Of a DNA stretch of 64,000 nucleotides, positions 11,913 through 23,173 are shown one piece after another (positions within the stretch are counted from its first letter, which is position 1; every line of letters starts with the position of its first letter). Made by a program: the position numbers and the translations under genes. Under the pieces are notes generated by a model. It saw only the letters and a program-made list of their open reading frames with translations, made no database searches and had not been told where the DNA came from. The stretch is from Bacillota bacterium (GTDB lineage: Bacteria; Bacillota; Sulfobacillia; DUMF01): NCBI GenBank assembly GCA_012840015.1, contig DUMF01000010.1, positions 1 to 64,000 on the forward strand, read 5' to 3'.

Positions 11913-12231
11913 GTTCCTTCACCTCCGGCACAGCAACGTCGGACGAGACGGAGGCCGGGCGGGCTCCGCACCCCCGCCGCCACCGCCGTCCTTCCATCCA
12001 CCACACAAAGGAAAAACACACGCTTCCTGCAAGGAAAAAGCCCAGCCCGAGCAGCACCGAACCCCACCAGGGCGGCCTGAGACAACAAACGGCGCCAATC
12101 CAGCCCCACATCACCAGCAGCGAAATAAGCATTGCACGCTCATCACACATGCTCTCCACCCACCCCGGCACATACACCGCCTGCCCACGGAACACAACCA
12201 CGGGTAACACATCCGCGGGGATGCGCGCCAC
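11887..12231 (-). CDS. Hypothetical membrane protein
   Basis: 114 aa ORF with two hydrophobic segments. Confidence 0.4.
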   Translation of the reverse strand: MARIPADVLPVVVFRGQAVYVPGWVESMCDERAMLISLLVMWGWIGAVCCLRPPWWGSVLLGLGFFLAGSVCFSFVWWMEGRRWRRGCGARPASVSSDVAVPEVKEREAGRSSA

Positions 12232-12483
12232 TCACAAACCCAGCAGAGCCGCCTCTCCGCCAGCGTCCTCTCCCACAACCACGAGGGCTCGAGTACCAAA
12301 CACAACATCCGGCAGGCCCGGCGTGCCCCACCAAACCTGCATCACACATGTCCCCAATGCCTCCGAAATGTTCCGCGGCAGGAACACCATCAGACCGGTA
12401 CGCACGTATCCCCTGAAAACACCGCCTCCCCGGGCAGAATGGCCAACGCGACCCCCAACGCCCGGGAAGGCGGCAAACCGGAA

Positions 12484-13353
12484 TCACCGCCCGGAGCCCT
12501 GCCCCGAGACCACCTGCAGGAACGGCACCGTACCCCCGGTCACTTGAGGCAGCTTTCCATCCCACTTCTCAATTGCCTTCAGCATAGCCTCAATCTCCCG
12601 CAGGCGCAGCAGTTCCGGCGTGACCTCCTGCTTCTGTATCCGCAGCGCTTCAGCCTCAGCACGCGGTTGGGTCAGCTTCTGCTCGGCCTCGATCTTCACC
12701 CGCTCCAAATCCCGCTGTGCCTTCAGGGCAAGCTGCTCGGCAGCCTGCTTCGCCTCGATCGCCTTATTGAATTCCTCAGAGAAGTCGAAGTTCACAACAT
12801 TGAACCCGTCCACCACGATTCCATAAGGCTGCAGGCGTTCGGTAACGAACTGCTCCGCCGTGTACTGCGCCGTTACCGCTTTCACGCATTCCTGCACTGC
12901 CGGAGCAATGATGGTGGCTGCGTACCGCATGCCAACCCGCTGGTACAGGTCCCCCACCGCGGGAAGATCGATGTGGTAGTTGACCGCGATCAGGCTCCGC
13001 ACCGTCTGCAGGTCCCGCGACACCGCCGCAGCCTCGGTCTCCGTCTTCTGTACGCGCACGTCCACGAGTTCGACCTTTTGCACCACGGGCAACAGGAAGT
13101 GCAGCCCCTCGCCCATAACTCCCTTTACGGCCCCAAACTGCAGAACCACACCCCGGTGCCCTGCCGGCACCACCACCCAGAAGCAGTGTGTAGAAAGCAG
13201 CAGGAGCACCGCTACTACTGCAGCGGCCAGCTTAAACCCCTCGACAGATGCATGAACTTTTCCCCGGTGTACCTCACCACATGCATTCCTCCTCCCAACA
13301 ATCAGGCCAAGCGTTTGTCTCAGCGACCAGCTCAGGCACAAGGCGCAACCCAC
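12484..13353 (-). CDS. SPFH/prohibitin-family membrane protein
   Basis: PAGHRGVVLQFGAVKGVMGEGLHFLLPVVQKVELVDVRVQ...AAEQLALKAQRDLERVKIEAEQ. Confidence 0.85.
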   Translation of the reverse strand: MGCALCLSWSLRQTLGLIVGRRNACGEVHRGKVHASVEGFKLAAAVVAVLLLLSTHCFWVVVPAGHRGVVLQFGAVKGVMGEGLHFLLPVVQKVELVDVRVQKTETEAAAVSRDLQTVRSLIAVNYHIDLPAVGDLYQRVGMRYAATIIAPAVQECVKAVTAQYTAEQFVTERLQPYGIVVDGFNVVNFDFSEEFNKAIEAKQAAEQLALKAQRDLERVKIEAEQKLTQPRAEAEALRIQKQEVTPELLRLREIEAMLKAIEKWDGKLPQVTGGTVPFLQVVSGQGSGR

Positions 13354-13379
13354 CGTTGTCCTTCGCTGGGTAATTCATA

Positions 13380-14589
13380 ATGTTACCGATTCTGAGTGCT
13401 GTAGGGGCTCGGAGATGTGCTCGCCCCTTCCAGGTAACACCGAAACCAGAACGCAGGTGCCCGCCTCCCAACGGCTTTCTTGCGCCTCTCTCTGTCGTCG
13501 TCCCCTGCGACAGCGCTGCAGACCTGGGGGACCGACGACACTCCAGACGGGGCTCAGGACGGGGGGCCGGTAAACGCGGCCCCGCAGTACAACCCCCGGT
13601 CGCCGTCCATGGGAACGACCCTCCCCCTGAAGCCGAGCCGGGACCGACCCACACCTCCTTCAGCACGGCCCAGATGCCGACCTTGCGCAGGTTGGCCCGC
13701 CCGAAGGAACTCCCGTCATGGCACCCCTCACGCCTCACCCAGGGGATCTGCGCCGCATCGAAGCCGGCAGTCTCTTCTGGGACCGCAAGGGCGTGCTGCC
13801 CGCCCCCCAAAGAATCCCCGGGGCAGGAGCGGGAAGCCTTCTTGGCCCTGCTGGGGCAGCGGCACGGCTACACCCCCGCCTCCTCGGAGCGGTTCTGCCA
13901 TGAGGTGAGCGACCTCGCCTACCGGATCTCCCGCCGGCACCGGGCCTCAGGCCAGGTGGTGTACTTCGGGGTGTCGAGCGCAGAGCCCCCGGGGAAGAGC
14001 CTGCGCGACTGCACCCTGTGGGAGGTCATCCCGGACTACGTCACCCCGGAGGACTGGGCCCTGGTGAACCAGGAGAGTCCCCAGGCGCTCAAGTGGGCGC
14101 GGCTGCAGCGTCTTGCCACCTCCGCCTATGCACAGGGCGTGGCCCTGTCGCTGGCCGACCTCGCCTTCCTGCTGGGGTTGTCCACCGACGCGGTGGCGAA
14201 CTGCACGAAGGAGCACCCCAAGGTGGTGCTGCCCATCCGGGGCCGCGTGGCCGACATGGGCCCCACGCTGTCGCACGCGGAGAAGATGATCCGGCTGTTC
14301 ATGGACGGGTACACGGAGACGGACATCGTGCGCCGCACCGGCCACAGCTACGAAAGCATCGAGCGGTACCTGATCGACTTGCCCGCGTCACCTACTGCCT
14401 GAACCTCGGGATGCCGTACCCGCGGTGAGGATGGCCGTGGGCAGGTCGCGCAGGCTGGTGGAAAAGTACGCGGCCCTCTACCGGGAGTTCACGGCCACGG
14501 ACGACTACATCTTCCGCATGGCCAGGATCCGCCGGATGGCCGAGGCCCACCCCCCGGAGAAAAAGGGGCCCCCCAAGGAGATACAGTGA
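13380..14589 (+). CDS. DUF1670-like protein copy 1 (N-terminus uncertain, C-terminus frameshifted after ~14400)
   Basis: ORF 13380..14402: GRVADMGPTLSHAEKMIRLFMDGYTETDIVRRTGHSYESIERYL. Continues as GRSRRLVEKYAALYREF in another frame. Confidence 0.6.
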
Positions 14590-14670
14590 CCCGAGAGCGG
14601 AAGGGGAGCGAAAGGTACGCGACCCTTCCCGCAAGAGATCTTCTGCCAGTCCAGGTGTCCCCACCTAAGG

Positions 14671-15851
14671 GTGCGGTTCGAACTGGCTCCCCAGTCATAC
14701 CTCGCGGAAGCCGTGGCCCGGATGACCAACGAGGCCATGGAGGCTTGGGAGAAGCAGCACGGGGTCGAGCGGGTCAGGCCGGGCGAGATGCTCGTCACCT
14801 ACCAGGGCAAGAATGTGAGGCTGCCCCTGTTCGATCCCTGGACCATCTCCCGCCTGGGGGAACTGAGGGTGGAGGCGGTGAAGCGCCAGATCGAGCACCT
14901 GGAACTGGAGCGGCTGCAGGCGGAAAACCCTGGCGCCACCGTGCAGGACGTGTGGCAACTCCTGGACCAGGGCGAACTGGCTAGGCAGCGGGGAGCCAAG
15001 GGTAAGGACTTTCTCCCCGAGGAGCCCATCTCCGCCGACCAGTTGCCCCAGGTGCCCAGGAGGCCGGAGGCCGCCGACCCGCCCAGGGAGGTCCTCACCC
15101 TCCTGTTCAGCAAGCTCGAGTCGGAGTACGGGTGCAAGCCCGCCCAGGCCGAGGGACTGGTCAGGACGGCGGCCGAGGTCCGGGCCTGGTGCTGCCCGGA
15201 GGTGTCGGAGCTACAGCCCGGGCAGGTGGTGTGGCTGGCCCACGGCACCCACCGCAGCCGCCGCACCAACCCCCGCCTGTTCGTCCCCGTGGTGCTCACG
15301 CTCCTCACCCGCGAGGAGATGGAGCGCCCGCCGTCGAGCAGGGCGGAACTGAAGCGGCTCAAGATGAGACAGCTCGAGCGCATCACGGCCGAGGCGTGGC
15401 GGCAGGACGGAGTGCTCACCACCGTGGACCTGGAGTGGATATTGCACATCAGCCCGGGGCTCATCCGCGAACTCCTTGACGCGTACCAGGAGCGCTTCGG
15501 GGGGTGCTGCTGCCCACGGCCGGCACGGTGCTGGACATGGGCAGGACGCTGACGCACAAGACGATCGTGGTGGAGCTGGCCCTGCAGGGTCTTTCCACCA
15601 CCGAGATCGCGCGCAGGATATACCACGCCCCGTCCTCAGTGGACGCCTACCTGCGCCTGTTCGACCGGGTGCTGATGCTGGTGTACTACCGCATCCCCGA
15701 AAAGGCCATGCACCGCATCACCGGCACCAGCCCCGGTCTCGTGAAGGAGCACCTGGAACTGGCGAAGAAACACTTCCCCGACCCCGACGCCATCAAGAAC
15801 TACCTGGTCAGCCGCGGCGTCAAGGTCGAGGAGCTTGCTTCGGGAGTTTAG
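14671..15851 (+). pseudogene. DUF1670-like protein copy 2, frameshifted at a G6 tract
   Basis: ORFs 14671..15552 and 15504..15851 join as ...YQERFGG/VLLPTAGTVLDMGRTLTHKTIVVELALQGLSTTEIARRIYHAPSSVDAYLRLFDRV. Confidence 0.7.
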
Positions 15852-16065
15852 CTGTAATCCCTAGAAGGGCCGGGAACGTGTCGAGTCCGAGGTGCTCCCC
15901 GGCAGGGTGAGGTAGCCCACCGGCAACCCCTCCCCCGCGTGGTCATTACCCCCAGCACCAGCTGCCTCGAGTCAGGCCTCCTGTCCCGGCTGTGGCCGAA
16001 GGCGCAAAGCTGCTCGGGACCATCCCCCTCGAAGTACACGCTGGTGGTGTCAAAGACGCATCAGG
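15850..16065 (-). pseudogene. IS1634/IS4-like transposase fragment
   Basis: FDTTSVYFEGDGPEQLCAFGHSRDRRPDSRQLVLGVMTTRG resembles the DDE region of IS1634-type transposases. Confidence 0.7.
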
Positions 16066-16112
16066 GGCTTCGCCAAAGATGAAATAGCAAGGATAGCGCC
16101 GGATAACCGGTG

Positions 16113-18077
16113 CTATCCGCTGTAAGGTTGAGAAGTGTCTATTCTTATGGCGTTGTTCTCTCCATCCCAGATGACTGCAAAGTTGAGCACCTTAGCTAGG
16201 TCCCTTAGCTTAAAGTAGTTGTATCCGTCTACATTGTACGCCACAAACTTTACTTCCTGACCGTTCACATAGACCTTAGATTCTGTAGCTTTCGCCAGCT
16301 TGGGTCCCTGCGCGTTGCCTGTTTTGAGCTCGCCGCCCACCGCAGTGTAGTTCCTGTTTGAGACAATGGTTACGGAATTTGTTCGGCTGTCGTAATTAAC
16401 CTCAAACCGCTTATTTGTGCCGGCCAGGGCCATGGCAACATCCCTTAACTTGAAGTAGTTGTACCCCTGGATATTATACGCTTCGAAGCTGATCTGCTTG
16501 CCATTCACCATGACCGCTGAACTCGTTGGTTTGGCTTCGACGCTTTCTGCCTCAGTTGCCGATGTTTCTTTCTTTGAGGAATCGGTAATCAGTTTTTTCC
16601 CTGAACTGTCTAGGGTAAAACGCAGGCTTTCGCTTGCCCAGCTAAGGTCGGGCGTACCAACGTAACTCCCGTTTGGCACTGGGGTTGGATCGAACTTGAG
16701 CGTAGGTTTTGGTTCTGGCCTTTCCGGCCACCCGTTAAATTCTCGGCCGTATTTTATTAGCACAGCGTCTTGAACGCCTTCGCCGATATTATTGTTTTCG
16801 TCTATCGGTATCAGATGACCGCCGATAAGAATGCTTCCATCTGTTAGCTGGGTTGCAGCGTAAATATCGAGATCGTTAGGCCAGAGGAAGAATTTCTTCC
16901 ACTCTACAGTGCCATCGCCCCGGTACTTAATAGTGATTGCGGCATTGAAAGTAAGGCCTGTCCCTTGCATGTCTTGGTCAGGCGACCAACTTTTTCCTGT
17001 GGCTACCACGCCCCCATCACTCGTGGCTGTCACTGCATTAAATGAATCCCCCTGAAATCCACCAAAGCTTTGTTTCCACTCCATTTCTCCGTTGGGCCTA
17101 TACTTTACTATCACAGCATCGAACCATCCTTTGAACAACCCCTGCATATCGCCGTCGCGCGAGTAGGAGTTCCCAACGGCTACAATGCCGCCATCTGCAG
17201 TACTGGTTACTGCGTTAAATGCGTCCGCACCTTCGATACTGCCAAAATACCTAACCCATTCCACTTGACCATTGGTGTTGTACTTTACAACTGTCGCCCG
17301 CACATCGTCGATGATTCCCTGTGCAAGCAAATTGTCGGTAGTTGAATACCCGACAGCAACTGCGCCTCCATCCGAAGTTGTGACTACGCCATTGTAGCAG
17401 TCGTTGTTCTTGTTCCCAAGGCTCTCTTTCCACTCAATGTCGCCGTTGGGCTTGTATTTTACTATTACAGCATCGAATCCGCCTTTGCCTTTAGAGAGCC
17501 CCTGCATGTCTCCGTCATTTGAGTTTCCTTTGCCTACAGCCAAATAGCCACCGTCGGCTGTTTCGGTGACACCGTAAAAGTACTCGTAGGAACTTCCGCC
17601 GAAACTTCTTTTCCACTCTAATTGTCCGGCCGCGTTGTATTTCACTATTATGCCATCGTAACAGCCTTTGTTCATACCGCTCATATCGCCGTCTTTGGAG
17701 CATGAGTCGCCAACCACTATGCAGCCACCGTCTCGAGTAGCAGCAACGCTGCAGAACTCATCTTCAGCGCTGCCACCAAAACTTCTTTTCCATTCAATTT
17801 TGCCGTCTGAGTCGTACTTGATGATAATTGCTGTATCACTACCGTTGTTTAAGCCCTGCATGTCTCCGTCTTCAGAAAGAGAATGCCCCACCATGACGAA
17901 CCCGCCATCCCTGGTTGCGGCTAGTCCACAGCAATAATCCCAGCTATTTCCGCCAAACGTTTTCGCACTCTGAGGAAGATTAACCACTTCAGCCGAGGCT
18001 ACGCCAAATGGAACAAACTGAAACAGCACGGCCAAGATGAGGACCATCGTTCCTGCCTTTTTTGCTTTTCTTGGCAT
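16113..18077 (-). CDS. Secreted repeat protein: ~7 propeller-like DGGxxxVG repeats plus C-terminal stalk (copper amine oxidase N-like) domains
   Basis: Likely start MPRKAKKAGTMVLILAVLFQF (signal peptide). Repeats RDGGFVMVG...SDGGVVATG, then two GYNYFKLRD modules. Confidence 0.85.
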   Translation of the reverse strand: MPRKAKKAGTMVLILAVLFQFVPFGVASAEVVNLPQSAKTFGGNSWDYCCGLAATRDGGFVMVGHSLSEDGDMQGLNNGSDTAIIIKYDSDGKIEWKRSFGGSAEDEFCSVAATRDGGCIVVGDSCSKDGDMSGMNKGCYDGIIVKYNAAGQLEWKRSFGGSSYEYFYGVTETADGGYLAVGKGNSNDGDMQGLSKGKGGFDAVIVKYKPNGDIEWKESLGNKNNDCYNGVVTTSDGGAVAVGYSTTDNLLAQGIIDDVRATVVKYNTNGQVEWVRYFGSIEGADAFNAVTSTADGGIVAVGNSYSRDGDMQGLFKGWFDAVIVKYRPNGEMEWKQSFGGFQGDSFNAVTATSDGGVVATGKSWSPDQDMQGTGLTFNAAITIKYRGDGTVEWKKFFLWPNDLDIYAATQLTDGSILIGGHLIPIDENNNIGEGVQDAVLIKYGREFNGWPERPEPKPTLKFDPTPVPNGSYVGTPDLSWASESLRFTLDSSGKKLITDSSKKETSATEAESVEAKPTSSAVMVNGKQISFEAYNIQGYNYFKLRDVAMALAGTNKRFEVNYDSRTNSVTIVSNRNYTAVGGELKTGNAQGPKLAKATESKVYVNGQEVKFVAYNVDGYNYFKLRDLAKVLNFAVIWDGENNAIRIDTSQPYSG

Positions 18078-18441
18078 GTCCCCTGTTCTCCCTTCTCTTA
18101 ATGTACCTTTTCGCAACAATTGCCCTGGAGGCGATGTCCCAAAGATCGTGGAAATTGAAAGTGGCGGCCCCTCGATCCCCTGTGGTATAACAGGGGTGAC
18201 GAACAAATCCAGAAAAGAGGCAGCCGCCGCTAATGAAAGTATATCAGAAGGTGACGACCAGAGGCTATACCCGTGAGGTGCTTGGATAGTGTCAAGTAAT
18301 TGTAGCGTGATCTCTGAAGATCGCAGTTCTACCTTCAACTGGAAGCAATTCGTGGCACTACTCGGTCAGTCGTGATTGGAGGCACCGTTTACCCCTTCGT
18401 GCTATCCCTTCGAGGACCTTCATCTTCCCAGTTCGTACCTC

Positions 18442-18738
18442 TTAGCCCGTTTGAGGGCATACTTCCCCCTTTGAGCTCAGCCACTTGGCAAGCTTCTTCG
18501 CGTTACTCACTATCAGCGTCATGATCACCTGTATAGTCACTTTCTCCAAACCCCGATACCTTGCTCTTGCCATCCTGTGCCAGGTCTTCACTTCACCAAA
18601 CAGCCGCTCTATCGTCTTCCGCACTTTCATTGCTCTCTTCAGCCCACTCGCCCTGTGCTCGAAAACCTCAGGCTTCACATACACGCTCCACAGCACACCC
18701 TGTCCACCGGGGCGGGAACCTAAAGCCTGCCAATACAT
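18442..18738 (-). pseudogene. Transposase C-terminal fragment (IS1182/IS5-like)
   Basis: MKVRKTIERLFGEVKTWHRMARARYRGLEKVTIQVIMTLIVSNAKKLAKWL. Confidence 0.7.
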
Positions 18739-19017
18739 CTTCTGTCTCTTTGCAAAGGCCAGGCTGGAATCCCAGCCGCTGAAAGATGTGGTTGAAAGAC
18801 TGCAGGCTTACGGCTACAGAATACCTCATGCATCCATCAGACGCCTCATGAAGGTTTGTCCTGGGCCGTGTTAAATTTCAGTAGGTAGCGGCAGTAAAAC
18901 GGATTTGTCAAAAAGAGACCCGACTTCTTGAGAACACGGGAAGGCTAGTCCCTGGTAACGAGGGACGACCTTCCCTGATGGCAAATTCCTTCGCACAAAG
19001 GAATCGCCGTGCACTCC

Positions 19018-19374
19018 TTAACTAGGCTCTCCGCCCTGGAGCCTTATCGCATCTACTTCGTTAAGGTAGCGGCGAAGAGCCTGAATGTACTCCTCGAAGG
19101 CTTGGCGCCCCCGACTTGTTGCTTCGATCCATGTGACAGGCCGCTTCCCGCGAAAGGTTTTCTCCGTCCTCACGTAGCCGGCTTGCTCCAGCCGTGCCAG
19201 GCAAGTGCTCAGGTTTCCCGCCGATAAGGCCAAAAGCTCCTGAAGCCTGGTAAAGGCGATGCGATCACGTTCCGGCAACCCGCAAAGCACGGTCATGATC
19301 TGCAGTCGTGCTGGCTGGTGGATGATTTCGTCGAGATGTGGCAAGGTAACAGGGCCACCAATCTTATCCATCAT
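19018..19374 (-). CDS. Winged-helix transcriptional regulator
   Basis: HQPARLQIMTVLCGLPERDRIAFTRLQELLALSAGNLSTCLARLEQAGYV; overlaps the upstream gene by 4 nt. Confidence 0.85.
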   Translation of the reverse strand: MMDKIGGPVTLPHLDEIIHQPARLQIMTVLCGLPERDRIAFTRLQELLALSAGNLSTCLARLEQAGYVRTEKTFRGKRPVTWIEATSRGRQAFEEYIQALRRYLNEVDAIRLQGGEPS

Positions 19375-19976
19375 CGCGGCTCCCCGTAGTCCCTGCCAGC
19401 GCGAATCCGGTCGTGGAGCAATCCTGCCACAATCAGCCCGCCTCCCCCTAGCAACGCCATGGCCAAATCGTAGACCCCCTCACCCAGCCGCGCGGCAAAC
19501 AGGTTAGCAAGCCCGAGCCACAAACCGGTACACATCTGCAGGTTATCAAAGTACAGTGCCCCCATCATAAGATAGAGAATGCTGACGGTGTAGACAGCCC
19601 AGATGCCTACTAGCCAGTTAAAGGAACCTGTTAGGCCAACGGTTAGGAGCAGGAGCAAAATACTGATCATCCAGACCAACCAGATACGCCGTCCCGCCGG
19701 AGACGAAACGCCCCGTAGACTGGCGTAGTGGCGATAAGTGTAGCCCATTGCAACCAGGGTGGCAACCATCCAGATTGATCCAATAGTCACACCCGTCCAC
19801 GTCCCGACCCGGTCTCTATGGGACACTACCAGGTGGGTGAGGGCGAAAGCGATGCCCACCGCAAAACCCCAGCACCTGTAGACAGGACCGTCGGGAGAAA
19901 AAAACTCCCGCCGCGCCTTGACCAAGGTTTCCTGGATTAGTGCTAGGCTTTGGTGGACGTCTTCAGGCTTCATCAA
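19371..19976 (-). CDS. Hypothetical multi-pass membrane protein co-transcribed with the regulator
   Basis: 201 aa ORF with multiple hydrophobic segments. Confidence 0.75.
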   Translation of the reverse strand: MMKPEDVHQSLALIQETLVKARREFFSPDGPVYRCWGFAVGIAFALTHLVVSHRDRVGTWTGVTIGSIWMVATLVAMGYTYRHYASLRGVSSPAGRRIWLVWMISILLLLLTVGLTGSFNWLVGIWAVYTVSILYLMMGALYFDNLQMCTGLWLGLANLFAARLGEGVYDLAMALLGGGGLIVAGLLHDRIRAGRDYGEPR

Positions 19977-20210
19977 GTGTATTCCTCCTTTAGATTAGTT
20001 TGCACTGCAAAGTATATCATATTTCAAAGTATTTTGTTAAGTGGACAGTATCAGCCTCTCCCCACCAAATCTTCGATGGCTCTACTATGGTGCATCACTA
20101 GCGGTGCCAACTTTCATCAACAGTGGATGCAAGCGTGCAGCCTCACAGTTACGGAATACGCCATGGTACTATAATGACGGAATTTCACCAAGCGGTAGCC
20201 TTCCCAGGGC

Positions 20211-20603
20211 TTAGGCACTGAGGAGTGAGTCAATCGAAGGCCCATATGCGGATCTTGAAGAACTTTTCTCAGGAATCACCTGGTAGATGCTCCCGTCCCG
20301 GCCAACATTAAGAAGCCTCGAGGTCCACACGGAGTAGTGGCAATCGCCATCAGAAAAAAACAGGGAGCCGAGTAGCTTCCCCTCTTCCGAAAACTTCACC
20401 ACTCCCAGCCTGACGCTTCTTCCCGGCAGTGCCTCTTCAACCCGCACACACACGTTCTCAAGACCGTCCTCCCCAACAAGGCCCGCACCGGCAATGGTTC
20501 TCTCACTCGTGTATCGCCCTACCCAAACGATAGCGCCGTCTTCAAGCCGGGAGACTTCTAGAATCCTCTCGCTTTTTCTCTCAACACGGTAGCAGTACTT
20601 CAT
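20211..20603 (-). CDS. Hypothetical protein
   Basis: 130 aa ORF, no recognised family. Confidence 0.5.
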   Translation of the reverse strand: MKYCYRVERKSERILEVSRLEDGAIVWVGRYTSERTIAGAGLVGEDGLENVCVRVEEALPGRSVRLGVVKFSEEGKLLGSLFFSDGDCHYSVWTSRLLNVGRDGSIYQVIPEKSSSRSAYGPSIDSLLSA

Positions 20604-20675
20604 GAACTCCCCGGCCCTGAAGGAGTAAAAGCGTTCTCTTTTTCGGTAGCCACAAAACCACTTGCCCTTCTCGAG

Positions 20676-21244
20676 TCATGACAAGTTTATCCAGCCCAAA
20701 ACCACAGGCGGGCTCTCCACCACCTCTCCCGGGATCGGATAGACTGCCTGCACGTTGCTAGCATCGTCAAACGCAACTGCGCGCATAGTCCAGTCGGGAG
20801 CAATTGCCAATATTAAACAATTCCGTTTTCGTCGACCGCAAGATCGGCAAGGTCGGTGCCCGAGCCGATTACCTCGCTGGGGAGCTCCACCACCTTCATG
20901 AAGGGCGGCATCGGTTCTCCGCAGAACCTTGACGTTGCAGTTGACCACATCAAGGACATACAGGTTCCCCTCCGCGCCTCCAGCGGAAACCCGCCGTGTG
21001 CAATGCCGCCGGAAATCCGATCTATCGCGAAACTGTCCGGGTCAGACCCATAAAGATAATCCTTACATACCACAAGGCGGTTCCCGCTCCCAAGGCCTTT
21101 CTCATCGAGCAACGAAGAAGCGGAATCGGTGGAACCCTTTTCATCACGTTTTAAGATCCAGGCCATGAACCAAGGCCCGCGTTGGCTGTTTGCCGTCACC
21201 CATGCCGCCCGCTCCGGGAACTCCCAAGACGCCCCCGGAGCCAC
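20676..21244 (-). pseudogene. Hypothetical protein, frameshifted
   Basis: Overlapping ORFs 20813..21244 and 20676..20948 look like one gene in two frames. Confidence 0.4.
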
Positions 21245-21249
21245 GATTC

Positions 21250-22619
21250 TACCTCGCCAAAACTCCCTTCATGCCCGCCAGCGAAAAATAGTTCAGCCAG
21301 CCACAAAGCTACGAGTTGATCCGCGCGATTCGTTCGTCCATGCTGACCCCACACGTGCGTGAAAACCCTTGTAAAAACTAAAGCCCGGGAACTCCCGATT
21401 CCATGCCCGGTCCACGGCGCTCTTTTGCTGGTTCACCTTCAGCCTCAGTCGCCTCTCGAGAACCCGGCTCGCCGGCTCCGTACGTGAATGTTAACATCGC
21501 CCGCATAGCGTACGAACCGGTGGCCGCGCTTCTCCAGCTCCAGTCGAGGTCGTCCAACAGGATGTTGGCAAGCAGCAGGCTCAGGGGGCCGCCCTGCGGC
21601 GTCCCTTCCCCCCGCTCCACTACCACCCCGTTGACCATCACCCCCGCCTGGACCCGCTCGTCCTGAACACTGCGGGCCACCCGGGCCATGAGAATTCGTG
21701 GTTGACCCGGTCGAAAAACTTCTCCAGGTCCACCACCCAGTCAAAGCCCGCCTCCGTGTACAGGCGCGCCATCCGAACCGCCTCCCCGGCACTCCGGTTG
21801 CGTCGATACCCATAGCTCCCCCCGAGAATGTCGGGTCAAAGATCGACGTCAGCACCTGCAACACTGCCTGCTGGATCAGGCGGCCTAAAACGCTCGGTAT
21901 CCCCAACTGCCGCACGCCTCCCCCGGGTTTCGGGATTCCGACCCGGCGTACCGGCGCGGGCTTATAGCTCCCCTCAAGCAGTCGCCTGCCGATTTCAGGC
22001 CAAACACCCCGCAGCTGTCCGCGGAGTCCTTCCACCCTCATTCCGTCCACGGCCCGCAGCGCCTTTGTTCTGCTCCACCCGCTTAAGCGCGAAAATCATG
22101 TTCTCGCGGACCACCACCTGTTCCATTAGGTCGCTACATGTTACCTCGCGGGATGATCCTCCGGTCCCCTCCCAGGGTTTCCCGCTCTCCTCGCCCGCCA
22201 CTCGAACGCACCGGCTCACCCATTCCTTCGTGTTCGGCCCTTCACGTCAGGTCATAGCCCCGCCGGTACTACGGCCTCCGCTGACGTCTGCCGGCTCAAT
22301 CGGGCCTTGCAGCCCGGCTTACCAGCCTTGCTGGCCTTCCCGGCAGACCTCCCCGGGTGAGAACGAGCACTTTCCCCGTACACCCGCCACGCCTACACCG
22401 CCGCCCTTCGGCCAATCTCGGGCTTCGCCTTGTATTGCAGGCTCACCCAGGCGACGTTGCCTCCCTCGTGGTTCGTGTTCCTCGGGTCGCGGCTTTGCCT
22501 CCGGCTCCCTTCGGATTCCGCGTTCGCCGCACACACCCTTGCACTCGGGCTAACGGTTCTACGTGGCCACTGCCCGTAAGGGACTTCCACCCTCTAGCAC
22601 TCGCCCATGCCGGGCGCAC
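21250..22619 (-). mobile_element. Truncated/degenerate group II intron with reverse transcriptase remnant
   Basis: Minus strand starts GTGCGCCCGGCATGGGCG (5' end near 22619), followed by intron RNA-like sequence. RT: MDGMRVEGLRGQLRGVWPEIGRRLLEGSYKPAPVRRVGIPKPGGGVRQLGIPSVLGRLIQQAVLQVL..., FVRYAGDVNIHVRS, LRLKVNQQKSAVDRAWNREFPGF. 3' part eroded. Confidence 0.85.
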
Positions 22620-22739
22620 AATAATACGCCACCTCCGGGAGGAAGGAGGCGAGGAAATACAAAAAACCCTCGACCGGTGCGTGAGCCACATCATTCTTTA
22701 CGACTACCGGTGCGAGGTTGTCCTGATTTTCGGATATGG

Positions 22740-22799
22740 TGGTGTCGGGAGCGGGACTTGAACCCGCACGGTGTTCACCATACGCCCCTCAAACGTACG
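22740..22799 (-). repeat. 60-bp duplicate of the tRNA-Leu(GAG) 3' end (distal attachment site)
   Basis: Identical to 29192..29251; the rest of the tRNA is absent here. Confidence 0.95.
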
Positions 22800-22943
22800 G
22801 GCAAACCGCACTTACCAACATCGCCCGCTTGTGGGCAGTTTTGCTTTGCCGCTGCCCTGCCAAGACCACACGCCTCTCACTTTTAACTTTTCATCTGCGG
22901 CGAATCGTGTGGTATACTCCGACGCCACTGGACAGAATCCTGC

Positions 22944-23171
22944 TCAAGCGAGAAGGTTTTTGAACTCGTCAACGGTTAGTCCAGCCTGTCTTAAGATAGA
23001 CCTCAAAACCTCCTGCTTTATGTCCCTGTTACCGTGATAAGGAACAACAGTCCTTCTGCCGTCTGGGTGGCGGAGAATGTAATGGCTGCCGGTCACATGG
23101 TCAACCTCAAAGCCAAGTTTCTGCAGGGCGGCAATGACTTCCCTCGCCTTAAGAACAGGTAGCTTCACCAT
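22944..23171 (-). CDS. hicA: HicA-type mRNA interferase toxin
   Basis: KAREVIAALQKLGFEVDHVTGSHYILRHPDGRRTVVPYHGNRDIKQEVLRSILRQAGLT. Confidence 0.95.
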   Translation of the reverse strand: MVKLPVLKAREVIAALQKLGFEVDHVTGSHYILRHPDGRRTVVPYHGNRDIKQEVLRSILRQAGLTVDEFKNLLA

Positions 23172-23173
23172 AT

